Below, one piece after another: positions 14,324 to 21,328 of a stretch of DNA of 43,871 bases. Under the pieces are notes generated by a model. It ran no database searches. It saw nothing but the letters and a program-made list of their open reading frames with translations, and was not told the origin of the DNA. How positions within the stretch are numbered: the stretch's first letter is position 1; each line of letters starts with the position of its first letter. The DNA is from UBA6814 sp040753075. Its GTDB lineage: Bacteria > Desulfobacterota > Desulfovibrionia > Desulfovibrionales > Desulfovibrionaceae. The stretch covers positions 1 to 43,871 of the forward strand of contig JBFMHA010000023.1 of NCBI GenBank assembly GCA_040753075.1. The letters run 5' to 3'. Both the position numbers and the translations under genes were made by a program.

Positions 14324-15289
14324 GTGTCCCTAGCAAGCATCTTCTCCCGCGCCGCCGAGAACCGGCCGCTCACCGACGCCGAGGTCAGGGCGCTGCTGGA
14401 CGTGGGGCACGACCAGCTGCCCGAGATGCTCAGCCTGGCCCGGGAGCTCGCCCGCCTCGCCTTCGGCCGGACCGTGTCCCTGTGCGCCATCGTCAACGCC
14501 AAGAGCGGGGCCTGCCCCGAGGACTGCGCCTTCTGCGCCCAGTCCGCGCACGGCCGGGCGGATGCGCCGCGCTACGCCCTGGTGGACCTGGAGAAGGTGC
14601 TGGACGCGGCGCGGCAGGCCCAGGCCGCAGGCGCGCGGCGCTTCTCGGTGGTGCTCTCCGGCGCCGGTCCCGAGCCCGGAGAGTTCGCCCTGCTCCTGGA
14701 CATGGTGCGGGCCATCACCCTCCTGGGCCTCCAGGCCGACACCTCCCCCGGCATCCTGGGCCGGGAACAGCTCGCGGCGCTCAAGGAGGCGGGCCTGGCC
14801 GGCTACCATCACAACCTGGAGACCGCGCGCTCCTTCTTCCCCAACATCTGCACCACCCATGCCTACGACGAGGACGTGGCCGCCGTGGCTGCGGCCAAGG
14901 AGCTGGGCCTGTACGTCTGTTCCGGCGGCATCTTCGGACTGGGCGAGAGTTGGGAGCAGCGGGCCGAACTCCTGCTCGATCTGCGCGCCCTGGAGGTGGA
15001 CAGCGTGCCGGTGAACTTTCTGAACCCCATCCCGGGCACTCCCCTGGAGCACCGGCCGGTGCTCGCCCCTTCGGAAGCCCAGAAGATCCTGGCCCTGGCC
15101 CGGTTCCTCCTGCCCCGGGCCGCCATCCGGGTGTGCGGGGGGCGGCCGGCGGTGTTCGGCGCCCAGGTGCTCCCCGTGCTCTCCTCCGGGGCCTCGGGCC
15201 TCATGATCGGCGACTACCTCACGGTGCGGGGGGCGGATCCGGCCGAGGACCTGCGCGGGGTCGTGGCCGCGGGACTGGAGCCGGGGTAG
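14324..15289 (+). CDS. bioB: Biotin synthase
   Basis: A 321-residue radical SAM enzyme that inserts sulfur into dethiobiotin in the last step of biotin synthesis. The radical SAM cluster motif C64-x3-C68-x2-C71 (CPEDCAFC) is intact and is followed by AQSAHGRADAPRY. The downstream family blocks GYHHNLETARSFFPNICTTH, YVCSGGIFGLGESWEQRAEL, PVNFLNPIPGTPLE and RVCGGRP are all visible; these include cysteines and the arginine that hold the auxiliary [2Fe-2S] cluster. I took the GTG at 14324 because AGGAG stands five bases upstream; a frame opening at 14228 adds an unrelated N-terminus. No other bio gene is in the window. The gene converges on dsrC, with a bidirectional terminator between them. Confidence 0.95.
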   Translation: MSLASIFSRAAENRPLTDAEVRALLDVGHDQLPEMLSLARELARLAFGRTVSLCAIVNAKSGACPEDCAFCAQSAHGRADAPRYALVDLEKVLDAARQAQAAGARRFSVVLSGAGPEPGEFALLLDMVRAITLLGLQADTSPGILGREQLAALKEAGLAGYHHNLETARSFFPNICTTHAYDEDVAAVAAAKELGLYVCSGGIFGLGESWEQRAELLLDLRALEVDSVPVNFLNPIPGTPLEHRPVLAPSEAQKILALARFLLPRAAIRVCGGRPAVFGAQVLPVLSSGASGLMIGDYLTVRGADPAEDLRGVVAAGLEPG

Positions 15290-15312
15290 GGCGGTCCCGG
15301 CGTCGGGGACGC

Positions 15313-15347
15313 AAAAAAGGGCGCAGGCCGAAGCCTGCGCCCTTTTT
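15313..15347. terminator. Bidirectional intrinsic terminator between bioB and dsrC
   Basis: A perfect 10-pair stem, GGGCGCAGGC (15319-15328) and GCCTGCGCCC (15333-15342), encloses a CGAA loop. It is followed by TTTTT and preceded by AAAAAA, so it can end transcription from both convergent genes. Confidence 0.92.
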
Positions 15348-15373
15348 GATTCGTAATGGGGTGCGGGTAGGAA

Positions 15374-15691
15374 CTACACGCAGCCGGTGGGCTTGGGCAG
15401 GCCGGCCATCTTGCAGGCGCCCTTGCCGGGGCCGGAGGGGAACAGCTCGTAGATGTGCTTCAGCTTGAAGCCGGTCACCTTGGAGAGGATGCGGACCATG
15501 GGGGCGATGCCGTTCTTCTTGTAGTAGTCCTGGAGGAACTCGATGACCTTCTGATGCTCGTCGGTCAGCTCCTTGATGCCCTCGGACTCCTTCACGTAAT
15601 CGACCCACTCGGGGCACCAGTCCTCGAACTTCTGCAGGAAGCCGTCCTCGTCGATCTCGAAAGCTTTGCCTTTGAAATCAATGGTAGCCAT
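15374..15691 (-). CDS. dsrC: DsrC/DsvC sulfur carrier protein of dissimilatory sulfite reduction
   Basis: A 105-residue cytoplasmic protein, the co-substrate of dissimilatory sulfite reductase DsrAB. It accepts sulfite-derived sulfur as a trisulfide between two C-terminal cysteines, which the DsrMKJOP complex then reduces. Both redox residues are present, C93 and the penultimate C104, in a swinging arm reading GACKMAGLPKPTGCV. This separates true DsrC from TusE-like relatives, which lack the first cysteine. A perfect AAGGAGG site precedes the ATG, fitting the high expression known for this protein. Two TTGACA-type promoters lie upstream. Downstream it ends at the terminator shared with bioB. 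It stands apart from dsrAB, as is usual in Desulfovibrio. The neighbour upstream on the same strand is the YcaO-TPR gene. Confidence 0.96.
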   Translation of the reverse strand: MATIDFKGKAFEIDEDGFLQKFEDWCPEWVDYVKESEGIKELTDEHQKVIEFLQDYYKKNGIAPMVRILSKVTGFKLKHIYELFPSGPGKGACKMAGLPKPTGCV

Positions 15692-15721
15692 GATTCATCC
15701 TCCTTAAGGGTGTTGACCACG

Positions 15722-15750
15722 GATGTAACTGTCGCCTGAGCCGGTGTCAA
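15722..15750 (-). promoter_or_regulatory. Proximal dsrC promoter
   Basis: Minus-strand -35 TTGACA (15750-15745), 17-base spacer, -10 TACATC (15727-15722). It would give a short leader of about 24 bases to the dsrC start. Confidence 0.55.
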
Positions 15751-15910
15751 ATCCGCCCGGTCTCCCGGGCAAAGCAAGCGGCTGCCGCCGCCCGTTTTCA
15801 CGAATCATCCTGCTGTTCGCAGGGCGGACGCGCAGGCGCCGCGCAAGAGAGATACCCACCCCGATGGAGTCGCCGACTGCAGGCGTAGGGCGTCCCCTGG
15901 GTGCTCTTGC

Positions 15911-15940
15911 GATGTAAATGGCAACCCCGCGTCTTGTCAA
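15911..15940 (-). promoter_or_regulatory. Distal candidate dsrC promoter
   Basis: A second minus-strand TTGACA (15940-15935) is followed after 18 bases by the same -10 hexamer TACATC (15916-15911). It lies 34 bases past the YcaO stop and would give a leader of roughly 210 bases. Confidence 0.4.
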
Positions 15941-15973
15941 TGCCATCTCCGGGAAAAGGGGTGCGGGGAGGGG

Positions 15974-17701
15974 TCATCCGCCAAGGATATCCTCCAGGTG
16001 GCGGCGGGCGAAATCCAGGGACGGGTCAAGCTCCAGGGCGTTGCCCAGGCAGTGCAGGGCCTTGGGCCCGTCGCCCATGAACTTGTAGCACAGGCCCAGG
16101 TTGGCCAGGTCCATGGCCGATCCCGAGTCCAGGTCCAGGGCCGCCTTGAAATCCTGGGCCGCGGCCGCGTAGTTCTTGTCCTTGAAGGCCGCCACGCCGC
16201 GCAGGTTGAAGTATTCCTTGACCTCGGGGCACAGGGCCACGGCCCGGTCCAGGTGAGTGGCGGCCTCGGCCCAGCGCTCCTTCCGGGTCAGGGCGTAGGC
16301 CTGGTAGAAGGCGGCCAGGGCGCGGTCCTCATCGTCCTCCTGCGCCCCTTCCGAGACCGCGAACAGGGCCGCGGCCCGGTCCAGGTCCTCCTCGCGCAGG
16401 GCCACCAGGCCTTCGAAGAAGTCCAGGTAGGGGGCGTCGGGGTAGACTTCGGCGATGACGTCCAGCCCCTTTCGGGCCTCTTCCGGATAGCTCTCCTCGG
16501 CCAGGATGCGGCCGGCGAACAGGCCCAGGCTGGCCCGGGGCGAGCGCTCCCGGAAGGCGAAGCCCGGCGCCAGGTTGTAGTTGGCCGCCACTCCCAGGCC
16601 GGGGTGGGTGGTGTCCACGCTGTAGGTCGGGAAGCCCGCGGCCTTGAGGCCCGTGGCCAAGAGCTTCAACTCTTCCAGGATGTCCGGCCGCTCGAACCCG
16701 GGCAGGGAGGAGAGCGGGACCTCGGGCCCGGCGGCGAGCCAGGCGAACTGGGCGGGGTCCGTGAACTTGGGCAGGCCCGAGGCCTCGTAGTTGGCCCCGG
16801 TGCTGAAGTCTCCGGCCAGCTGGGCCACCTCGGTCAGGGCCCGGATGGCGGCCTTGGCCGGCGAGGAGGCCGTGCCCGCGGTGAACACGATCTCGCTCCT
16901 GGCCGGGAAGGTGGCCGGGTCGTACGCCAGGGCCCCCACGGTGGGAGCGGGCAGGCCCAGGGTGAAGTCCTTGAGCCAGACCTTGATTCCGTTGCGGGCG
17001 AAGGCGTCCAGAAGCTCCTTGAGCACCGGGTCGGCGCAGTTGGCCGGATCGATGGTGGGCAGGGTGGGGCGCTCCCGGTCGATGACCGCGCAGACGTGGC
17101 GCTCCACCAGCTCGCACAGGCCCTGCAGGATGGACTCCTCGGAGCTGTTTCCCGCGCTGGACCCGTTGAATTCGTTGAGCTTCTTGAACCAGTCCAGGGG
17201 GAGGAACACCTCCCGTCCTTGCGCGATGTCCAGGGCCGGGGCGAAGCGCCAGCGCACCAGGTCCAGGATCTCCCGGGCCTGCTCCGGGCTGGCGGCGTCG
17301 TTCACCGAGGCGATGATCTCATCGACCGGGATGAGCGCCTCCCCGTAGCGGGCTGCGGCCTGGGACCAGGTGAGCCGGGCGAAGCGGTCCTCGTAGGCCC
17401 AGAAGGAGAAGAAGCTGTAGCGCTCGGCCAACTCCATGAGGGCCGAGGCCCGGGCCTGGTCGGCCGAGGCGCCCTTGCCCATCTGCTTGCGGGTGGGCAT
17501 GACCCGGCGGGCGTCCTCGCCGCAGACGGCCAGGAACACCGGGACGCCCAGGCGGCCGGTGTCCACCCGTTTGACCTCGGACAGGATGTCCGCGCCGCTG
17601 GCCGCGAAGCGCGCGGTGACAGCGCGCACGGTTTCGGCCGGGGGACGGGTCTTGTCCGAGTCGGCGGTATAGCCTTTGGGGCAGGGTCTGAGTTCAAGCA
17701 T
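15974..17701 (-). CDS. YcaO-domain protein with C-terminal TPR repeats
   Basis: A 575-residue protein. The first roughly 390 residues are a YcaO domain, the ATP-dependent enzyme fold that activates backbone amides for cyclodehydration or thioamide formation. Visible signatures are GKGASADQARASALMELAER (75-94), then SSEESILQGLCELVERHVCA (187-206), with the Glu/Arg residues that coordinate ATP-Mg, and later GTASSPAKAAIRALTEVAQL. Residues about 425-575 are TPR repeats (AAFYQAYALTRKERWAEAAT, EYFNLRGVAAFKDKNYAAAA, ANLGLCYKFMGDGPKALHC). The start ATG at 17701 overlaps the end of the methyltransferase gene by eight bases, so the two are co-translated. No TfuA, E1-like or obvious precursor-peptide gene is adjacent. 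The next gene downstream is dsrC. The substrate is unknown; a protein target bound by the TPRs is inferred. Confidence 0.88.
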   Translation of the reverse strand: MLELRPCPKGYTADSDKTRPPAETVRAVTARFAASGADILSEVKRVDTGRLGVPVFLAVCGEDARRVMPTRKQMGKGASADQARASALMELAERYSFFSFWAYEDRFARLTWSQAAARYGEALIPVDEIIASVNDAASPEQAREILDLVRWRFAPALDIAQGREVFLPLDWFKKLNEFNGSSAGNSSEESILQGLCELVERHVCAVIDRERPTLPTIDPANCADPVLKELLDAFARNGIKVWLKDFTLGLPAPTVGALAYDPATFPARSEIVFTAGTASSPAKAAIRALTEVAQLAGDFSTGANYEASGLPKFTDPAQFAWLAAGPEVPLSSLPGFERPDILEELKLLATGLKAAGFPTYSVDTTHPGLGVAANYNLAPGFAFRERSPRASLGLFAGRILAEESYPEEARKGLDVIAEVYPDAPYLDFFEGLVALREEDLDRAAALFAVSEGAQEDDEDRALAAFYQAYALTRKERWAEAATHLDRAVALCPEVKEYFNLRGVAAFKDKNYAAAAQDFKAALDLDSGSAMDLANLGLCYKFMGDGPKALHCLGNALELDPSLDFARRHLEDILGG

Positions 17702-18437
17702 GGCGCACCTTGAGACGATGGATGTTGATGAGGTGACGCTGCGGCTGCGGGGCGTCGTCCGCGTCGCAGCTCTTGCAGCCGATGGTGGCGGTGGACACGG
17801 CGAAGTCCCGGGCCGCCAGGCCAAGGAAGGACTGGTGGTCGCGCACGTAGTTGCAGGAGAGGATGGCCTCGGCATCGGGCTGGGCCGCAAGATGGGTCTT
17901 GAGGAACGCCAGGAGCGGGGCGAACAGGGGCTCCAGGTACAGGATCTCCGATCCCACGATGCGGGTGAAGCGCCGGGGCAGGACGTCGCCGGCGAAGTTG
18001 GCCCGGGCCACCGTGGCGCGGTCTCCCAGGCCGTTGTGCAGCGCGTTGATGCGGGCGAAGCGCAGGGCGTCGAGGTTTACGTCGGTGATGAGGGTCTCGT
18101 GCCCGAAGGCCGCGGCGAACAGGCCGCACACCCCCACGCCCGCGCCGATCTCCAGCACGGGGCGGCCGGGGAGCGGGGGCAGGCGGCGCAGGAAGTGGCT
18201 GGTCAGGAGCGACGCGGGCCAGACCCGGGACCACAGGGGCAACTCCACGCCCGAGCCCGTGGCCGCGGCGGCCAGGTGCTCAACATGGGCCTCCATGTCC
18301 GCAATCTGGAGGACCTCCAGGCGCACGTCGTCGATGCACAGGGGGTCGAAGCGCACTCCGTAGGCCGCGCGGGCCCAGTCCAGCAGTTCGTCGTAGGGGG
18401 CTTCCAGGGCCGGCGCCGGGTGTCTTTGTGCGGGCAT
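17694..18437 (-). CDS. Class I SAM methyltransferase, family-16 (METTL21-like) protein methyltransferase
   Basis: A 247-residue methyltransferase. SAM-binding motif I is VLEIGAGVGVCGL (94-106), followed by the acidic strand LITDVNLDALRFARINALHN (116-135). After it comes SEILYLEP with an E164-x2-Y167 signature, the [D/E]xxY post-II motif of methyltransferase family 16, whose studied members mostly methylate lysine in proteins. The C-terminus has a CKSCDADD stretch that could bind a metal. The ATG at 18437 has GGAG seven bases upstream. An upstream TTG in frame (18497) would translate the tRNA terminator and is rejected. The gene overlaps the YcaO start by eight bases, so the two products probably work on the same target. 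Its mRNA appears to depend on read-through of the tRNA terminator just upstream. Confidence 0.8.
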   Translation of the reverse strand: MPAQRHPAPALEAPYDELLDWARAAYGVRFDPLCIDDVRLEVLQIADMEAHVEHLAAAATGSGVELPLWSRVWPASLLTSHFLRRLPPLPGRPVLEIGAGVGVCGLFAAAFGHETLITDVNLDALRFARINALHNGLGDRATVARANFAGDVLPRRFTRIVGSEILYLEPLFAPLLAFLKTHLAAQPDAEAILSCNYVRDHQSFLGLAARDFAVSTATIGCKSCDADDAPQPQRHLINIHRLKVRHA

Positions 18438-18465
18438 GGGTTTCTCCGTTGTCTGGCCGTGAACG

Positions 18466-18489
18466 AAAAAGCCGGCCTCGAGGGCCGGC
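18466..18489 (-). terminator. Terminator after the tRNA-Cys/tRNA-Gly unit
   Basis: On the minus strand GCCGGCC (18489-18483) and GGCCGGC (18477-18471) form a 7-pair stem followed by TTTTT (18470-18466). It stands 13 bases after tRNA-Gly and 28 bases before the methyltransferase start. Confidence 0.85.
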
Positions 18490-18502
18490 TTGTTCAATCA
18501 AC

Positions 18503-18577
<75 letters not shown>

Positions 18578-18580
18578 TCG

Positions 18581-18655
<75 letters not shown>

Positions 18656-18671
18656 ACGTCGGAGAAAGAGG

Positions 18672-18700
18672 CGTATAGTCCAGCGCCGGCCTGCTGTCAA
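18672..18700 (-). promoter_or_regulatory. tRNA operon promoter
   Basis: Minus-strand -35 TTGACA (18700-18695), 17-base spacer, -10 TATACG (18677-18672). The predicted start falls about 10 bases before tRNA-Cys. Confidence 0.75.
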
Positions 18701-18731
18701 CGCCAAGCTTAGCCTGCGGCCAAATTTCAAT

Positions 18732-18748
18732 CCGAGCAAACCGCTCGG
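18732..18748 (-). terminator. Possible weak terminator after the toxin gene
   Basis: A CCGAGC/GCTCGG hairpin with a 5-base loop is followed on the minus strand by ATTGAAATTT, which is AT-rich but lacks a clean T-run. Position fits the end of the TacAT transcript. Confidence 0.35.
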
Positions 18749-18782
18749 GATTGATAGGGCGAACGGAGGGAAAAGGCAAGGG

Positions 18783-19277
18783 TCAGGGGGCCAGGGAAGC
18801 GGCTGCGTCCTGGAGGAGGACCATGAGCACAAGCGGGTCGCAGGGCGAGGGGGCGAAGCCCGCCCGGGCATAGAAGCGGGCGGCCCGTTCGTGGAGGGCA
18901 TGCACCAGCAGTGCGCGGATTCCGGCTATATGGGCGGCCTGGAGGGTGCGCAGCACGGCGTCCCGGAGCAGCGCCCGGCCAAGGCCCCGGCCCTGGAAGC
19001 CGAGGTCCACGGCCAGTCGGCCCAGGACCATCGCAGGCACGGGGTTGGGCATGTTGCGCCGGATGCGGCCGGCCGTCGCGGACTGGCGGATGCTCCCGGC
19101 AGCCAGGGCGTAATAACCCGCGACCCGGCCGGACTCGGCAACCACGTAGGTCCGCGAGGCTCCGGCCCGCTCGTTGCGCAGGGCATGACGGCGGAGCCAG
19201 GAATCCAGGATCGGTTCGCCGCAGGCAAAGGCCGTCAGGTCGTGGGCCGGGGTCAGTGGGGCCGGGGGTTCAAGCAC
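18783..19277 (-). CDS. GNAT-family toxin (TacT-like)
   Basis: A 164-residue GNAT acetyltransferase of the toxin group that acetylates the amino acid on charged tRNA and blocks translation. The N-terminal FACGEPILDSWLRRHALRNE matches the family's F-x-C-G...LD-WL signature. The acetyl-CoA loop is visible in LGRLAVDLGFQGRGLGRALL (R/Q-G-x-G-x-G/A form), and the C-terminus carries the ALHERAARFYARAGFAPSP block with the conserved Tyr. It starts at a GTG (19277) overlapping the antitoxin stop by eight bases, the usual coupling of such pairs. It sits between two tRNA-Gly genes; some TacT enzymes prefer glycyl-tRNA, but specificity cannot be read here. Confidence 0.85.
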   Translation of the reverse strand: MLEPPAPLTPAHDLTAFACGEPILDSWLRRHALRNERAGASRTYVVAESGRVAGYYALAAGSIRQSATAGRIRRNMPNPVPAMVLGRLAVDLGFQGRGLGRALLRDAVLRTLQAAHIAGIRALLVHALHERAARFYARAGFAPSPCDPLVLMVLLQDAAASLAP

Positions 19278-19542
19278 CGGCTTCCCAGGGCGCTGGGCTG
19301 GTCAGGAGTCGGCGCAGCAGGAGGGACGGTTGAGGGGGCGCGTCCAGGGCCGCCGCCAGGGCCGCCCATTGCTCCGGGTCCAGTTCGAAATGCCGCTGGT
19401 TCAGAAGCACGTCCTCGGCCGCGGCGGCGGCGGTCTCCAGGATGAAGGCCGAACGGCTCTTGCCCAGGGCCTTGGCGGCCCGGTCAATGATGGCGCGCTG
19501 TTCCGGCGGGACGCGGATGTTGATGGTGGCGGTGGCGCTCAT
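19270..19542 (-). CDS. DUF1778 antitoxin (TacA-like, ribbon-helix-helix)
   Basis: A 90-residue antitoxin. The N-terminus TATINIRVPPEQRAIIDRAA is a ribbon-helix-helix DNA-binding domain, with the beta strand INIRV and following helices (ALGKSRSAFILETAAAAAED). The C-terminal tail (FELDPEQWAALAAALDAPPQ) is the part that wraps the GNAT toxin in this family. I chose the ATG at 19542 because AAGGAG precedes it; a longer frame to 19590 would run through the promoter. It is expected to neutralise the toxin and repress its own operon. It is transcribed ahead of the toxin. Confidence 0.87.
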   Translation of the reverse strand: MSATATINIRVPPEQRAIIDRAAKALGKSRSAFILETAAAAAEDVLLNQRHFELDPEQWAALAAALDAPPQPSLLLRRLLTSPAPWEAGA

Positions 19543-19561
19543 GGGATGCTCCTTGGGGTGG

Positions 19562-19605
19562 AATATAAATATGGCCGCGGCGTGTGTCAATACGATGTGT
19601 ATACA
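19562..19605 (-). promoter_or_regulatory. TacAT promoter and possible operator
   Basis: Minus-strand -35 TTGACA (19590-19585), 17-base spacer, -10 TATATT (19567-19562), close to consensus. A perfect palindrome TGTATACA (19598-19605) lies just upstream of the -35 and may belong to the antitoxin's operator. Confidence 0.7.
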
Positions 19606-19620
19606 GTGGGGGCGGGCAAC

Positions 19621-19643
19621 AAAAAACCCGGCCGGAGCCGGGT
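19621..19643 (-). terminator. Terminator after tRNA-Gly copy 2
   Basis: On the minus strand ACCCGGC pairs with GCCGGGT across a short loop and runs into TTTTTT (19626-19621). It ends the single-gene tRNA-Gly transcript just before the toxin-antitoxin promoter. Confidence 0.85.
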
Positions 19644-19654
19644 GTTTTGCTTTC

Positions 19655-19729
<75 letters not shown>

Positions 19730-19742
19730 CCGGGAGGCCGCA

Positions 19743-19772
19743 CTCTTAATCCTCCGGCGCGGGAGGTGTCAA
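19743..19772 (-). promoter_or_regulatory. Candidate promoter of tRNA-Gly copy 2
   Basis: Minus-strand -35 TTGACA (19772-19767), 18-base spacer and a weak -10 TAAGAG (19748-19743). The start would fall about 7-10 bases before the tRNA. Confidence 0.45.
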
Positions 19773-19797
19773 GCGCAACTTTTGGGGGTGTCGAAAC

Positions 19798-20559
19798 TCA
19801 TCCGCCCGGCCGCCGCCAGGCCAGGCGCCGCACCCCGGGCAGGGCCTTGAACGGCAGGCCCCGGGCCACGCCCTCCAGCACCGCGGCCGGGTCCGCCGCG
19901 GCGCACCCGGCCAGGACCGTGACCCCGAACCGGAACAGCGCGGACGCGAAGGGCGTGCTCGGGCCGAGCAGGATGGCCTCGGTCCCGGGCCGCAGCAGGG
20001 CGAGGAGCCCGGCCAGGGTGCCGTTGAGCAGGGTGGTCGCGGTGATGGCGGCCAGGTCCGCCCGGGGCAGTACCTCCCTGGCCGCGGCCGCGGGCAGGTC
20101 GCCCGGGCGGGGGGACATCTCCAGCACGTCCAGGGAGGAGAACTCCCCGGCCATCCGCTCCACGAAGGGGAAGTGCCCCACCACCGCGGCGCGCTTGCCG
20201 CGGCCCAGGGCCAGCAGCAGGTCCTGGCCCTGGGCCGGCGCGGCCTCGGCCGGCGGGGGGAGCAGGGCGTTCACCGCGGCCAGGGCCAGGGCGCGGGCCT
20301 GGGGGAAGGGCTCCGGATCTTCGGCCAGGAGCCGGGCCAGGGCGTGCAGGGTGGCGGGGCGGTCCGCAGGCGGGATCGGGGCCGGTCCGTCGTGGCCGCC
20401 GCTGCGCGAGGCCAGGCCCAGGGCCTCGCCGGCCCGCACCACGGCCAGGTGGGCGCCCAGCCGGACCTCGGACACCCGGGAGTCGGGTCGGGCCAGGGCC
20501 TGGCCGAGCAGGGCGGCCAGGATATCGTCCTGGCCGGGGGCGGTAGCGTGCGTCTTCAT
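19798..20559 (-). CDS. DUF364 (Rossmann-like) domain protein
   Basis: A 253-residue protein of the DUF4213/DUF364 group. The N-terminal part (VSEVRLGAHLAVVRAGEALG) fits DUF4213. The C-terminal part is the Rossmann-like DUF364 domain: GKRAAVVGHFPFVERM, then LEMSPRPGDLPAAAAREVLP, DLAAITATTLLNGTLAGLLA, and EAILLGPSTPFASALFRFG. Family members are often found with metal- or corrinoid-related genes and have been linked to metal chelation or heavy-metal response, but no function is established. The ATG at 20559 lacks a good ribosome site. The gene precedes tRNA-Gly copy 2 on the same strand. No obvious partner in this window. Confidence 0.75.
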   Translation of the reverse strand: MKTHATAPGQDDILAALLGQALARPDSRVSEVRLGAHLAVVRAGEALGLASRSGGHDGPAPIPPADRPATLHALARLLAEDPEPFPQARALALAAVNALLPPPAEAAPAQGQDLLLALGRGKRAAVVGHFPFVERMAGEFSSLDVLEMSPRPGDLPAAAAREVLPRADLAAITATTLLNGTLAGLLALLRPGTEAILLGPSTPFASALFRFGVTVLAGCAAADPAAVLEGVARGLPFKALPGVRRLAWRRPGG

Positions 20560-20934
20560 GGGTGAAGGGAGTCTCGCTGTGGTCCGGCGGTCTTGGTCCG
20601 GCCGCCTCGGGTTGCCGGAAGGAGAAGTAGCGCAGCGTCGCCCGGTTGGGCAAGACCTGCCGGCCTTCAGCCCCGGGAAGGCAGTCCGGTCCGTGGGGGG
20701 CGGCGGCGGCGGGCGCGGAGTGATTCCTCGGGGCTGGCCCCCTGGGAGCGTCCGGCGCTCGCTCGGGATGGGGCGAGCCGTCGGGGAGGCGGGCGGCTGC
20801 AGGCGGCTGCGCCCGCCGGGCGGTTCTTGACAGGCCGCCGCAGGGCTTTACTTTTCAGTGTTATATGGGGTAAGGACCCTGCTTTATCTTGGCCGGGATG
20901 ATTCCCATGAGTTCCGGCCCATCCGGAGGACCCG
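20560..20934. other. Divergent intergenic region upstream of dksA
   Basis: About 375 bases. It contains an 8-base perfect inverted repeat, GGCGGGCG (20787-20794) and CGCCCGCC (20809-20816), and the dksA promoter. No further gene was seen. Confidence 0.4.
20827..20854 (+). promoter_or_regulatory. Candidate dksA promoter
   Basis: -35 TTGACA (20827-20832), 16-base spacer, -10 TACTTT (20849-20854). The region after it is AT-rich (GTTATATGG), in contrast to the surrounding sequence. Confidence 0.5.
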
Positions 20935-21297
20935 ATGGATCCCAAAGACCTTGAGATGTTCCGCCAGCTGCTCAACGGAATGCTGGACGACATCCTCCGC
21001 AAGGGCGAGGAGACCCTGGAGGACATGACCGACACCCGCGAGGTCTACGCCGACCCCGCGGACCGGGCCACAGCCGAGTCCGACCGTTCCTTCACCCTGC
21101 GCCTGCGCGACCGGGAGCGCAAGCTCATCAAAAAAATCCAGGAGGCCATCCAGCGCCTGGAGGACGGCACCTACGGCATCTGCGAGGAGTGCGGAGAGGA
21201 CATCGGCGTGCCCAGGCTCCAGGCCCGGCCGGTGACCACCCTGTGCATCGGCTGCAAGAGCCGGCAGGAAGAAGAGGAATCCATGCGCGGGGACTAG
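20935..21297 (+). CDS. dksA: RNA polymerase-binding transcription factor DksA
   Basis: A 120-residue DksA/TraR-family protein that enters the secondary channel of RNA polymerase and, with ppGpp, adjusts rRNA and amino-acid promoter activity. The coiled-coil tip motif DxxDxA is present as D40-P-A-D43-R-A45. The C-terminal four-cysteine zinc finger is intact: C83-x2-C86 and C104-x2-C107 (GICEECG, then CIGCK). Length is shorter than E. coli DksA (151), mainly at the N-terminus, as usual in this bacterial group. GGAGG precedes the ATG. The next gene, the NFACT protein, starts 31 bases after its stop and is probably co-transcribed. Confidence 0.95.
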   Translation: MDPKDLEMFRQLLNGMLDDILRKGEETLEDMTDTREVYADPADRATAESDRSFTLRLRDRERKLIKKIQEAIQRLEDGTYGICEECGEDIGVPRLQARPVTTLCIGCKSRQEEEESMRGD

Positions 21298-21328
21298 CCC
21301 CGATCCGCACCGTCCCGGCCCCTTGACT

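Noticed and set aside
17702..17890. An N-terminal extension of the YcaO protein.
   Set aside because: It overlaps the methyltransferase gene in another frame and has Ser/Thr/Pro-rich nonsense composition; the ATG at 17701 sits in a standard overlapping junction.
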